NCBI RefSeq assembly: GCF_049608145.1
Contig: NZ_JBMYXF010000004.1
Span: 1 to 64,000, forward strand
Direction: 5' to 3'
Source of the DNA: Halocynthiibacter sp049608145
Lineage (GTDB): Bacteria > Pseudomonadota > Alphaproteobacteria > Rhodobacterales > Rhodobacteraceae
DNA: 64,000 bases
Each line of letters opens with the position of its first letter. The stretch's first letter is position 1. The notes under the pieces were generated by a model. The model saw nothing but the letters and a program-made list of their open reading frames with translations. It was not told where the DNA came from and ran no database searches. Positions 1 to 8,201 of the stretch are shown here, one piece after another. The translations under genes were made by a program, and so were the position numbers.

Positions 1-363
1 TATTCCATTGCGGAACTTATGGCGCGTGTGCGCAACCAGTTGCGCCGGTCACGCCCTGCGACGGTTGGGGAGAAATTGTCGTTTGAAGACATCATGTTGG
101 ATGCGGAAAGTCACAAGGTGTTTCGAGGTGAAACCCCTGTGAAACTGGGGCCGACTGAATACCGTCTGTTGACGACCTTCATGGAAAAACCCGGGCGTGT
201 CTGGTCAAGAGAACAGCTTCTGGATCGTGTCTGGGGGCGTGATATTTATGTGGATACGCGTACGGTTGATGTGCACATCGGACGTCTGCGCAAAGCCCTG
301 ATGAAGGCCGGGGGCGAGGACCCGTTGCGCACGGTGCGCGGCGCGGGATATGCCCTGGGTTAA
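1..363 (+). CDS. phoB: Phosphate regulon response regulator PhoB, C-terminal part (5' end outside window)
   Basis: The frame is open from base 1, so the gene begins upstream and only the DNA-binding half is visible. The 120 residues are an OmpR/PhoB-type winged helix: a GPTEYRLL recognition-helix region, the SREQLLDRVWG segment, the RTVDVHIGRLRKAL helix and the closing TVRGAGY hairpin. These follow the PhoB order almost residue for residue and end at the usual point. PhoB, phosphorylated by PhoR, activates phosphate-starvation genes. The receiver domain and phosphorylated Asp cannot be checked here. Another OmpR-family regulator is possible but less likely given the close match. Confidence 0.85.
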   Translation, partial: YSIAELMARVRNQLRRSRPATVGEKLSFEDIMLDAESHKVFRGETPVKLGPTEYRLLTTFMEKPGRVWSREQLLDRVWGRDIYVDTRTVDVHIGRLRKALMKAGGEDPLRTVRGAGYALG

Positions 364-393
364 GGTCGGTTTTTCCGATGCACAAAGCATGCA

Positions 394-422
394 CATGATA
401 TGCACAATCTATGCATATCATG
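394..422. repeat. 11-bp perfect inverted repeat with 7-nt spacer
   Basis: CATGATATGCA at 394-404 is matched by its exact reverse complement at 412-422. The site lies between the convergent ends of phoB and the M50 peptidase gene and sits in a run of TGCA/TGCAT repeats. There is no T-tract on either side, so it is not a standard intrinsic terminator. It could be an mRNA 3' stabilising hairpin or a protein-binding palindrome. Confidence 0.6.
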
Positions 423-441
423 CGTGCGCAGTGTTAAGGTT

Positions 442-1113
442 TTAACGCAGAGTGAGATTGCTGTTTCCGCGCAATACGTAGCGGAACGTAGCAGCAATAA
501 TCAGCAGGCTGATAAGAAACCAGATAATGCCCCACATTAATGTGGTTCCACCGATGTTCAGCGCTAGGATACGTGCATCCGACATAGCACCTGAGCGCCG
601 GATTGTATCGTCCCAGATGTCCCAGGGCACATAGATCATACTGGCCATACCGATGACCCGCAGCGTGAAATCACAGAGATTGTGCGGCGCAGCGCGGGCA
701 ATAAGCAGAAGGGTCATTGCAGTGCCAAGCGTAAAGGCCACAGCAAATCCGCTACGTATCCAGAGCAAGGTAACCAACACCATCAATATGCCAAGTGCGG
801 CCAACGCATACCGGTCTAGCCGGCTGTTGACAGAAATCGCAAAAAGCAGAACCCCGCAGAGCAGGGACCCAAGATAACCAGATGTGGAAAGCCAGAAACT
901 ACTTCCCCCAAGCGCAATGACATGACCGCCCTGCATGGGGTTGATTTCAAACTCTGCAACGCGACCACCGGTCAGGACTGCGGCGATCGCATGGGAAAAC
1001 TCATGAAAGAAAACCACAAGGATCTTTAATGGCGTCAGCCAGGGGGCGTTCCAAAAATAAACAATAATCAATGTCAAAAGCAACAACTGCCAGTGATTAC
1101 GAAATATCTGCAT
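442..1113 (-). CDS. M50-family membrane metallopeptidase
   Basis: A 223-residue polytopic membrane protein with the zinc-protease motif HEFSH in a hydrophobic helix near residue 30, followed by a Gly-rich stretch (NPMQGGHV) and several further membrane segments. This fits the M50B-like family of intramembrane peptidases, usually short in alphaproteobacteria. The frame stays open further upstream, but I place the start at 1113 because an AGGAG precedes it by 11 nt and longer versions would overlap the divergent aldolase gene. Substrate unknown. It converges on phoB. Confidence 0.75.
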   Translation of the reverse strand: MQIFRNHWQLLLLTLIIVYFWNAPWLTPLKILVVFFHEFSHAIAAVLTGGRVAEFEINPMQGGHVIALGGSSFWLSTSGYLGSLLCGVLLFAISVNSRLDRYALAALGILMVLVTLLWIRSGFAVAFTLGTAMTLLLIARAAPHNLCDFTLRVIGMASMIYVPWDIWDDTIRRSGAMSDARILALNIGGTTLMWGIIWFLISLLIIAATFRYVLRGNSNLTLR

Positions 1114-1219
1114 CGAAGTCGTGGCTCCTGTGTCAGGCAAAGTTTGAGTTTGTGCTGCGAATGTGCTGATCTGAGCAAAACCATCTGTAACACTTTCTAT
1201 AACACCAGGGGCGGGCATT

Positions 1220-2005
1220 ATGAAAACAAAAGAAAACGTGTTGAAACAGCGACTTTTGGCCGGGGACACCACTGCTGGGCTTTGGATGGGGGCTGGCCAT
1301 GCGGCGTTGGCTGAAATCGCGGCGCGGGCGGGGTTTGATTGGTGCTTGATTGATGGCGAACACAACCCGAATTCTGATGATATGGCCCTTGCACAATTGC
1401 AGGCGATGGATGGCGGGCAGGCAAGTGCTGTGATGCGGGTGGCTTCGGCCGAAGATTGGCTGATCAAACGGGCCTTGGATATCGGTGTGCAGACACTGGT
1501 GGTGCCCATGGTGCATACGGCTGACGATGCTGCGCGGGTGGCTGCGGCCTGCCGTTATCCCGGCTGGGTGGACGGGCAGGGCACACGGGGCATGGGGGCC
1601 TATCAGGCGCGGGCCTCGGGCTATGGTGCCTATGAGAATTACGTGGCTGAGGCCAATGATCAGGTGTTTTGCTTTGTTCAGGCGGAAAGCCGGGCAGCGC
1701 TTGAAAATATCGATGCGATTGCGGCAACGCCGGGCGTTGATGGCGTCTTTATCGGGCCTGCGGATTTGTCGGCGGATATGGGATACCCGGGCAACCCTGG
1801 CGCCCCTGAGGTGAAAGAGGCGATCGCGCATATCTGCGCGCGGATTCAGGCGGCGGGGAAACCTTTGGGCACGGTGACGTTTGATGTCAGAGACACTTCA
1901 AAGCTTATCAATCAGGGGTTTCAGTTTATTGGTGTGGGGGGTGATTTGGCATTATTTGCGGCGGCAGCACGTAAATTGGCAGTTGATGCCAAGGGGGCAA
2001 TTTAA
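1220..2005 (+). CDS. HpcH/HpaI-family aldolase (4-hydroxy-2-oxoheptanedioate aldolase-like)
   Basis: A 261-residue TIM-barrel class II aldolase. Visible family landmarks are FDWCLIDGEH near residue 40, the VQTLVVPMV strand, GTRGMG, the FVQAES strand with its metal-ligand Glu, and the phosphate/carboxylate loop GVFIGPADLSADMG. Family members cleave 2-oxo-4-hydroxy acids to pyruvate or glyoxylate plus an aldehyde, with a divalent metal. The physiological substrate cannot be read from sequence, and no homoprotocatechuate pathway genes lie nearby. The ATG follows a GGGGCGGG stretch that can act as ribosome-binding site. It is divergent from the M50 gene. Confidence 0.85.
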   Translation: MKTKENVLKQRLLAGDTTAGLWMGAGHAALAEIAARAGFDWCLIDGEHNPNSDDMALAQLQAMDGGQASAVMRVASAEDWLIKRALDIGVQTLVVPMVHTADDAARVAAACRYPGWVDGQGTRGMGAYQARASGYGAYENYVAEANDQVFCFVQAESRAALENIDAIAATPGVDGVFIGPADLSADMGYPGNPGAPEVKEAIAHICARIQAAGKPLGTVTFDVRDTSKLINQGFQFIGVGGDLALFAAAARKLAVDAKGAI

Positions 2006-2310
2006 GATGCAAACCCTAAACGAGAAACTCGCATTGGTGTGCGGGGATGGGCGAACGGAACCATTGCAACATTCCTTGAACGTGCCGCGGCCTGCTCATA
2101 CGCCTATATGAAAAACCGGGATGATACAGAAGAGCAATCGCCCTGGCGCTGCTGTGCTGAAATCCTATATTCGGGTAAGGATTATGAGTAATCCCATGTC
2201 TTTCGCACGCGAAATCGGAAAGATCCCGCATTCTGTGAAATAGCGCTTTCCATAGTGTGCGATTCATGAGATAGGGACGCGTCAAACGAACCAACCTTGG
2301 AGAGACCCCC
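2006..2310 (+). other. Gene-poor interval between the aldolase gene and guaB, with one weak short ORF
   Basis: About 305 bases without a convincing gene. A 50-codon frame opens with GTG at 2039 and ends with TAA at 2191. Its composition is protein-like (aromatic and Cys residues, a charged C terminus ending KDYE), but there is no clear ribosome-binding site and I recognise no family. It could be the decayed tail of a gene once downstream of the aldolase. The rest is the guaB promoter/leader, ending with a GGAGAG ribosome-binding site before 2311. Confidence 0.4.
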
Positions 2311-3765
2311 ATGGAAATTCGCGAGGCACTCACCTTCGACGATGTTCTACTTGTACCGGCCGCATCAAATGTGTTGCCGTCAACGGCTGATACCAGCACT
2401 TTTGTGACGCCCAGCATTCGCTTGAACATCCCGCTTTTGTCCAGTGCGATGGATACAGTGACCGAGGCGCGCATGGCGATTGCCATGGCGCAATCCGGCG
2501 GAATGGGGGTTATTCACAAGAACCTCAACCTCGAAGAACAAGCCCGCGAAGTGCGTCGTGTGAAACGTTTTGAAAGTGGGATCGTCTATAACCCGATTAC
2601 GCTGACTGCGGATCAGACGCTGGCAGATGCAAAGGCACTGCAAGAACGCTATCGTGTCACAGGTTTCCCGGTTGTGGATCATGACGGGCGTGTTGTTGGC
2701 ATCGTGACCAACCGGGATATGCGTTTTGCCTCTGATGATGCGACGCCTGTGTCTGTGATGATGACCACCGGTAACCTTGCGATGCTGCAAGAGCCTGCGG
2801 ATCTGGATGAGGCGAAAAGCCTGATGAAGGTGCGCCGGATCGAAAAGCTGCTGGTTGTGGATGAGGCAGGCAAGCTGACCGGTCTGCTGACCCTGAAGGA
2901 CACGGAACAAGCGGTTCTGAACCCGGACGCCTGTAAGGATGATCTTGGTCGTCTGCGTGTCGCTGCGGCGTCCTCTGTCGGGGACAGCGGTTTTGCCCGT
3001 ACAGAGGCCCTGATTGACGCGGGTGCGGACATTGTGGTGATCGATACAGCACATGGTCACCATGAGGGCGTTATTGAGGCCGTGAAACGTGCCAAGGCCA
3101 TTGCCGGTGCCACACAGATCGTTGCGGGCAATGTCGCAACGGGTGATGCGGTACGTGCGCTGATTGATGCGGGCGCGGATGGTGTGAAAGTGGGCATTGG
3201 CCCAGGTTCTATCTGTACCACACGCATGGTGGCTGGTGTGGGGGTGCCCCAGCTGACCGCGATTATGGATGCGGCGAAAGTTGGCCGCGAAGCGGGTATT
3301 CCGATTATCGCCGATGGTGGCATCAAATTCTCTGGTGACTTTGCCAAAGCGATTGCGGCGGGGGCATCCTGTGCCATGGTTGGATCGATGATTGCAGGCA
3401 CGGATGAAAGCCCCGGTGAGATCATCTTGTACCAAGGGCGTTCGTTCAAATCCTATCGCGGTATGGGCAGCCTTGGTGCGATGGCGCGTGGATCTGCGGA
3501 TCGGTACTTCCAAAAAGACGCCGCCAGCGACAAATTGGTGCCGGAAGGCATTGAGGGGCAGGTGGCTTATAAAGGCCCGGCAGGCACGGTTGTGCATCAG
3601 CTGGTTGGCGGCCTGCGGGCTGCGATGGGTTATACCGGCTGCGCGACGGTGTCTGAGATGAACACCAACTGTAACTTCGTGAAGATCACCGGCGCCGGCC
3701 TGAAAGAAAGCCATGTGCATGACGTGCAGATCACACGCGAAGCGCCGAACTACCGGGTTGGCTGA
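2311..3765 (+). CDS. guaB: Inosine-5'-monophosphate dehydrogenase
   Basis: Oxidises IMP to XMP with NAD, the committed step to GMP. The 484-residue protein has the normal order: N-terminal barrel half starting with TFDDVLLVP, a CBS pair at about residues 95-205, then the second half of the barrel. The catalytic Cys lies in GPGSICTTR and is followed by the IMP-phosphate loop IADGGI, the SYRGMGSLGAM flap and a C terminus with the potassium-site region. GGAGAG lies just before the ATG. A strong terminator follows at 3781. guaA, the next step, lies 6 kb away on the other strand. Confidence 0.98.
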   Translation: MEIREALTFDDVLLVPAASNVLPSTADTSTFVTPSIRLNIPLLSSAMDTVTEARMAIAMAQSGGMGVIHKNLNLEEQAREVRRVKRFESGIVYNPITLTADQTLADAKALQERYRVTGFPVVDHDGRVVGIVTNRDMRFASDDATPVSVMMTTGNLAMLQEPADLDEAKSLMKVRRIEKLLVVDEAGKLTGLLTLKDTEQAVLNPDACKDDLGRLRVAAASSVGDSGFARTEALIDAGADIVVIDTAHGHHEGVIEAVKRAKAIAGATQIVAGNVATGDAVRALIDAGADGVKVGIGPGSICTTRMVAGVGVPQLTAIMDAAKVGREAGIPIIADGGIKFSGDFAKAIAAGASCAMVGSMIAGTDESPGEIILYQGRSFKSYRGMGSLGAMARGSADRYFQKDAASDKLVPEGIEGQVAYKGPAGTVVHQLVGGLRAAMGYTGCATVSEMNTNCNFVKITGAGLKESHVHDVQITREAPNYRVG

Positions 3766-3780
3766 TCTGCGGATGATGTA

Positions 3781-3822
3781 AAATAAAAGCGGCGCGAGGG
3801 AAACTTCGCGCCGCTTTTATTT
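3781..3822. terminator. Intrinsic terminator after guaB, usable in both directions
   Basis: A perfect 17-bp stem (3781-3797 with 3806-3822), GC-rich in the middle with A-rich and T-rich ends, around an 8-nt loop. The flanking A and T tracts allow termination of guaB and of the converging minus-strand gene. Confidence 0.9.
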
Positions 3823-3921
3823 GGAGAATAGGTGGCTTGTAACGTCAGCTATGCGGACAAAGCGCGCTTTCGCGGCGGCTGCGCCAATGTCTTCTTTCGT
3901 TTTAGACCAAAGTTGGTGCCG

Positions 3922-4506
3922 TCAAATGGGTTTGGCTCTTGTCCATACTGTTATGTCACTCGAACTTGTAAGCAGCAAAGAGTTGCCAGAGTTTGAAAAA
4001 CCCCATGCCATTTGCTTGTAGTCAAAGTCGAGCAATTCAAACTTGGATTCTCTTCCAATTAATTGATCAGTGTAAATTGAACTTCCTGGGTGCTGCAGGA
4101 TGTAATGGTAAATCGGCCAAGCGATTGGAACCGCTTCAACGGACCATCCATCCTTTGTACAGAGCTTGAGCCCGCCGCCATCTATCCCACTCATTCTGAT
4201 GGGTTCGGTTGTTCCACCACTCAAATCCCATGCAGAAAGTGTTTCTTGATCATAGCCGTCCTGCTCACGGTTTCGATAGACGATTTGTCCAGAAAGGCAG
4301 TCAATAACCGTGTGTCCTTGGGAGCCAATTGCCAACAACTTATCAAGTTGGGGGCTATCTTTGCTTTCGTAGAAACCGAGCGATACTAGCCCCCCGACAA
4401 CGACTTCAGTTGTTCGTTTCCAGTCAGTTGTTTCTGTTGCAATTTTTGCTCTCTTGAGCTTCTCCGCAATTGCATCGAACTTGTCGTTTTTCTTCTTTCC
4501 AAACAT
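3922..4506 (-). CDS. Hypothetical cytosolic protein, AT-richer than its neighbours
   Basis: I do not recognise this 194-residue protein. It opens with a Lys-rich helix (MFGKKKND), has no signal peptide or membrane segment, and continues as a Trp/Tyr- and Gly-rich domain probably rich in beta strands, with a WSVEAVP region in the middle and a Ser-rich C terminus. The coding DNA is clearly richer in A+T than the surrounding genes, suggesting later acquisition. It stands alone between the guaB terminator and arsJ, transcribed toward guaB. The ATG at 4506 lies in an AT-rich promoter-like stretch. Confidence 0.6.
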   Translation of the reverse strand: MFGKKKNDKFDAIAEKLKRAKIATETTDWKRTTEVVVGGLVSLGFYESKDSPQLDKLLAIGSQGHTVIDCLSGQIVYRNREQDGYDQETLSAWDLSGGTTEPIRMSGIDGGGLKLCTKDGWSVEAVPIAWPIYHYILQHPGSSIYTDQLIGRESKFELLDFDYKQMAWGFSNSGNSLLLTSSSDITVWTRAKPI

Positions 4507-4607
4507 ATATTGAGACTACACTGTTTGGCTGCAACTTAGAAAGCCAAATAATTATATAGCGGACGTTGGTGCGCTGCACAGCATCGGTGATTTTAGACTC
4601 GAAGCTG

Positions 4608-5873
4608 TTATCGGTTAAGGTTTACGTTGGTGTTTAGTTTTCCCGCCCCAAGCGCACTGACCAACAACAGAACCGCAGCGGTGCCGAGGCAGGCGGGGAG
4701 GCCTCCGAGCTGGTAGCTGATGCCGGAGAGCACCGTGCCCAGAAGGCGACCCGCGGCGTTGGCCATGTAGTAGAACCCCACATCCATGGTCACGCGATCC
4801 CCCGTGGTGAAGGCGAGGATCAGGTAGGAATGCAGGCTTGAGTTCACCGCAAAGAGCGCCCCGAAGATCAGAAGGCCCAGAACCAGCAAAGCGGTCAGCC
4901 AGGCGGCGGGCATATCGACCATCCAGACCGTCAAGGCAAGTGTGGCGGGCACAAAGGCCAGCAGGAAGACCCAGCGTTGGGCAAGATGGGTCAATTCATC
5001 CTGGCTGCGGGTTGCGGCGCGCAAAAGCTTGGGTGCGCTGGCCTGAACGCCGCCGTAAAGGATCACCCAGATCGCCATGAATGTGCCGACAAGGAAGAAA
5101 GCTGTGCGTGCGCCTTCATGGGTGCCATCGGACAGGACCGAGTGGAAATAAACCGGGATGCCAACGACGAACCAGACGTCGCGTGCGCCGAACAGAAAGA
5201 CCCGGGCGAAGCTAAGCCAGTTGATATTGCGATTTTTGGAAAAGACTTCGGAAAACTTCGCATCCTTGCGGCCCGCAGGCAGGCCCGCAGGCATTTTCCA
5301 GATGATCAGCAGCAGGATCAGCGCCAACACGCCCGCCATGCCCCAGATCGCCGCGTAATAGCCCCAGAGCGCAAGCAATGCAGCGCCCAGAAGGAAGCCA
5401 AGACCTTTGACGGCATTTTTGGAGCCCGTCAGCATAGCGACCCAGCGGAAGAGACCGTCGCCCTCAGTCGGTGCCAGTAGTTTGACCGCAGATTTTGACG
5501 ACATTTTCGCAAGATCTTTGGCCACGCCAGATGCGCCCTGAACCAGCATGACGAAGATGACAGAGAACAGCATCGCCCAGTCTGGGTTCAGCTGTGCCAG
5601 CGCGACAAGGGCACAAATCTGGATGAAGAGACCCGCGTAAAGCGTTGATGTCAGGCCAAAACGCGCCGCGATCCATCCGGCGGACAGGTTTGTGATGACA
5701 CCCGCGATTTCGTAGAACACGAAGAGAAAGGCCAGTTTGACGGGGGGAAATCCGAGGCTGTGAAAATGCAGAAGCACCAACATGCGCAGGGCGCCGTCAG
5801 AGAGCATAAAGGCCCAATAGGCAGCGGTGACGGCGACATAGGCCGCCATGCCATTTTCCCGCGTGGGTGTCAT
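4608..5873 (-). CDS. arsJ: Organoarsenical (1-arseno-3-phosphoglycerate) efflux MFS permease ArsJ
   Basis: A 421-residue major facilitator protein with about twelve membrane segments. The segments ALRMLVLLHFHSLGF, the DLAKMSSKSAVKL loop and the LTGSKNAVKG helix start match what I know of ArsJ. In the known system a dedicated GAPDH uses arsenate instead of phosphate and ArsJ exports the unstable arsenate ester. The ATG at 5873 overlaps the GAPDH stop as ATGA, so the two are translationally coupled; this decided the start over an upstream in-frame ATG inside the GAPDH gene. No arsR, arsC or acr3 gene is visible in the window. Confidence 0.85.
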   Translation of the reverse strand: MTPTRENGMAAYVAVTAAYWAFMLSDGALRMLVLLHFHSLGFPPVKLAFLFVFYEIAGVITNLSAGWIAARFGLTSTLYAGLFIQICALVALAQLNPDWAMLFSVIFVMLVQGASGVAKDLAKMSSKSAVKLLAPTEGDGLFRWVAMLTGSKNAVKGLGFLLGAALLALWGYYAAIWGMAGVLALILLLIIWKMPAGLPAGRKDAKFSEVFSKNRNINWLSFARVFLFGARDVWFVVGIPVYFHSVLSDGTHEGARTAFFLVGTFMAIWVILYGGVQASAPKLLRAATRSQDELTHLAQRWVFLLAFVPATLALTVWMVDMPAAWLTALLVLGLLIFGALFAVNSSLHSYLILAFTTGDRVTMDVGFYYMANAAGRLLGTVLSGISYQLGGLPACLGTAAVLLLVSALGAGKLNTNVNLNR

Positions 5874-6871
5874 GACAGGCTGTTGCCGACCATACGGGCC
5901 ACATCTACCAGGCGGTGCGCATAGCCCCATTCATTGTCATACCAGGCGTAGATTTTCAGCTGGGTGCCATTCACAACCATGGTGGAAGGCGCATCGACGA
6001 TCGTGGAACGCGGGTCATTGGTGTAATCGCAGGAGACAAGCGGGCGTTCCTCGTAACCTAGGATGCCTTTCAGCGGGCCTTCGGACGCAAGTTTGAACGC
6101 TGCGTTGACCTCTTCTACGGTTGTTTCGCGTTCCAGTTCAAACACCATATCTGTGAGCGAAGCGTTCAGCAGGGGCACGCGTACCGCATGGCCGTTCAGC
6201 TTGCCGGTGAGTTGCGGAAAGATCTGGGTGATGGCCTTGGCGGATCCAGTGGTGGTCGGGATCAGGGAATTCAGAGCAGATCGCGCACGACGCAGATCTT
6301 TTGCGGGACGATCCACGATGGTCTGGGTGTTGGTCACGTCATGAATGGTGGTCATGGAACCATGACGAATACCGAATTCTTCCAGGACAACTTTCACCAC
6401 TGGTGCGAGACAATTTGTTGTGCAACTTGCTGCAGTTACGATGCGATGTTCATCTGAATTGTAAATATTATCATTCACACCGAATACGATATTCGCGGCG
6501 GTGTCTTCTTTGACCGGAGCGGAGACGACGATCTTCTTCACGCCTGCATCAAAGTAAGGTTGCAACGCGTCAGCAGTTTTGAAAGCCCCCGTACATTCAA
6601 TGACCACATCCACACCATCAAGCGGCAGATCGTTTAGGTTGCGGGTACAGGTGACGGGGATGTTGTTGCCGTCGATGGTGATGCTGCTGTCGTCATGGGA
6701 AAACACGGCATCCCAGCGACCATGCACTGTATCAAATTCCAGCAGATGCGCGTGCATTTCCGGATTGCCCACCGCATCATTCAGGAACGCAACTTTTGCA
6801 CCGCTTTCTAACAGGGGACGCAGAGCCAGTTTTCCCATACGGCCCAAGCCATTGATTGCATAAGTTGTCAT
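5870..6871 (-). CDS. ArsJ-associated glyceraldehyde-3-phosphate dehydrogenase
   Basis: A 333-residue GAPDH with an N-terminal Rossmann fold (INGLGRMGK, then ND at 31-32 typical of NAD specificity), catalytic Cys150 in AASCTTNC and His177 in TTIHDVTN. The coupling to arsJ, and the GLGRMGK start in place of the usual GFGRIGR, point to the arsenate-detoxifying paralogue that makes 1-arseno-3-phosphoglycerate rather than the glycolytic enzyme. The start at 6871 follows a GGGGATC-type ribosome-binding site; the longer open frame runs through the promoter. A palindrome lies 40 nt upstream. A role in central metabolism cannot be excluded from sequence alone. Confidence 0.85.
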   Translation of the reverse strand: MTTYAINGLGRMGKLALRPLLESGAKVAFLNDAVGNPEMHAHLLEFDTVHGRWDAVFSHDDSSITIDGNNIPVTCTRNLNDLPLDGVDVVIECTGAFKTADALQPYFDAGVKKIVVSAPVKEDTAANIVFGVNDNIYNSDEHRIVTAASCTTNCLAPVVKVVLEEFGIRHGSMTTIHDVTNTQTIVDRPAKDLRRARSALNSLIPTTTGSAKAITQIFPQLTGKLNGHAVRVPLLNASLTDMVFELERETTVEEVNAAFKLASEGPLKGILGYEERPLVSCDYTNDPRSTIVDAPSTMVVNGTQLKIYAWYDNEWGYAHRLVDVARMVGNSLS

Positions 6872-6910
6872 GGGGATCTCCGGCGGGTGTGTGTTCGTTA
6901 CTCTCTTCAA

Positions 6911-6929
6911 AATCCATAAATCATGGATT
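6911..6929. promoter_or_regulatory. Candidate operator palindrome upstream of GAPDH-arsJ
   Basis: AATCCAT and ATGGATT form a perfect 7-bp inverted repeat with a 5-nt spacer, 40-58 nt upstream of the GAPDH start and downstream of the fadL terminator. The size and place fit a dimeric repressor such as an ArsR-type protein. No regulator gene is adjacent, so the partner is unknown. Confidence 0.4.
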
Positions 6930-6966
6930 GGTGATTTAAAAGGAAAAGTTTTGTGACAAAAACGAA

Positions 6967-6994
6967 AAAGCCCGGAGCAATTGCCCCGGGCTTT
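6967..6994 (-). terminator. Intrinsic terminator of the fadL-like gene
   Basis: A 9-bp stem (AAAGCCCGG with CCGGGCTTT). On the minus strand it is followed by a T-rich run. It sits 23 nt beyond the fadL-like stop codon and separates that gene from GAPDH-arsJ. Confidence 0.85.
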
Positions 6995-7016
6995 CAAAGC
7001 TTAAAGTTAGGTAAAC

Positions 7017-8069
7017 TTAGAAGTTCACGGACATCTTAATGCCAGCGGCAACTGCGTGGTTGTCGGTGAATGATGCATTGATGGTGGATGTCGTTGCATC
7101 GCCGATATCAATATAGCGAATTCCGCCAGTGATTTTGACGTTGTCTTGTGTCCAAGTGGCCGCGAGACCGATGCTGGTGTTACCATCTGTTGGCCCAAGA
7201 TTCCCTGTAGGAGTTCCACCGGATGGTTCATATCCAACCATCACTGCGCCAGACCAAGTCTCATTAAACTTCCGTCCGATACCGAGGTTATATGTTGTTG
7301 TGCTCTCTGTATAATCCACAAGAGCACCGCCTGGATATTCTGGCGGTGTAATATCTGTAGTCGCCCAATCCACCCAATGAATGGATCCAAATAGGAGTGT
7401 ATTCTGCGCAATTCCAGACTGGAATTCCAGGTTGACGGACTGTGGTGTCACGACGTCAAAGGGATTTCCTGTGTTGTCACTGAAACCATGGGTGATCTCT
7501 GAATTATAGCTTAACGCGACTCGCAATGCGATGTCAGGCCGTTCGTAAGCGACCCCAAGCGCGTATCCTACATCCCATTCTGCGGGAACGTTCAACGCAT
7601 ATGGACCGCCTCCGGTAGGCAAGGAAATGTCGCCCTTCATGGACTGCAATCGGATGCCGCCAAATACGCTAACATTATTAGGCATACGGTAGCGTAGCAT
7701 ACCGTTTACGGCCAAAGTTGAGAGTTCAGCAGTTGCGCCGTTGAACGGATATGGTGCGGCAGCTGAAGGGTAGGCTACGCTGGCGCCATAGGGTTGATTC
7801 ACCGTTACCGCGAGCGCGAGCTGGTCGCTAAGATCTCGTTTGTAGCCAAAAGACCAGTTCTGGTAGGCTTGGGCCATGTCACCACTGGGAACCGCGCCAC
7901 CACCGATGGAGCCGGAGATTGTAGGGCTTACACTGCTGATGGAAAATTCTGCGTATTCACCGTCTTCAAACAGAATTCCCGTCGAGGGGGCTACACGCTC
8001 AATACCGCCAGCAATCGCCCCAGATGTGGTCAGTGCCAGAAGGGCAACTGTGCTCATCAGTTTGTTCAT
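7017..8069 (-). CDS. FadL/OmpP1-family outer-membrane transporter
   Basis: A 350-residue outer-membrane beta barrel. A signal peptide (residues 1 to about 21, ending GAIAG) is followed by alternating polar/hydrophobic strands with many Tyr, Trp and Asn, and the chain ends in Phe after SVNF as expected for Bam-dependent insertion. Motifs such as AYQNWSFGYKRDLSDQLALAV are typical of the FadL family, which moves long-chain fatty acids or other hydrophobic compounds across the outer membrane. It is shorter than E. coli FadL. AGGGATGATGAA precedes the chosen ATG. An ACGT-AA-ACGT element lies about 80 nt upstream. Confidence 0.85.
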   Translation of the reverse strand: MNKLMSTVALLALTTSGAIAGGIERVAPSTGILFEDGEYAEFSISSVSPTISGSIGGGAVPSGDMAQAYQNWSFGYKRDLSDQLALAVTVNQPYGASVAYPSAAAPYPFNGATAELSTLAVNGMLRYRMPNNVSVFGGIRLQSMKGDISLPTGGGPYALNVPAEWDVGYALGVAYERPDIALRVALSYNSEITHGFSDNTGNPFDVVTPQSVNLEFQSGIAQNTLLFGSIHWVDWATTDITPPEYPGGALVDYTESTTTYNLGIGRKFNETWSGAVMVGYEPSGGTPTGNLGPTDGNTSIGLAATWTQDNVKITGGIRYIDIGDATTSTINASFTDNHAVAAGIKMSVNF

Positions 8070-8145
8070 TTCATCATCCCTGTTTATTTTCTTATGATTA
8101 AGCAAAGTCTTGCCGATCAGAGGCCTTGGGTCAATTATTAACCCC

Positions 8146-8155
8146 ACGTAAACGT
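8146..8155. promoter_or_regulatory. Candidate regulator site ACGT-AA-ACGT upstream of the fadL-like gene
   Basis: Two ACGT half-sites separated by 2 nt lie between the EamA gene and the fadL-like gene. Paired ACGT half-sites occur in operators of fatty-acid and branched-chain amino acid catabolism regulators in proteobacteria (LiuR/FadP type, from memory). The assignment is inference. Confidence 0.3.
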
Positions 8156-8201
8156 AAATCGCCTGAATTGAGTTACAAATTGTACACAATCAGCGCAGGT
8201 T

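Noticed and set aside
1133..1831. 232-codon minus-strand frame opposite the aldolase gene
   Set aside because: Composition rich in His, Arg and Pro, no recognisable domain, fully overlapping a well-supported plus-strand gene.
2380..3720. 446-codon frame on the minus strand opposite guaB
   Set aside because: It is His/Arg-rich with no family resemblance and lies entirely under guaB, which is certain; it is a codon-bias shadow.
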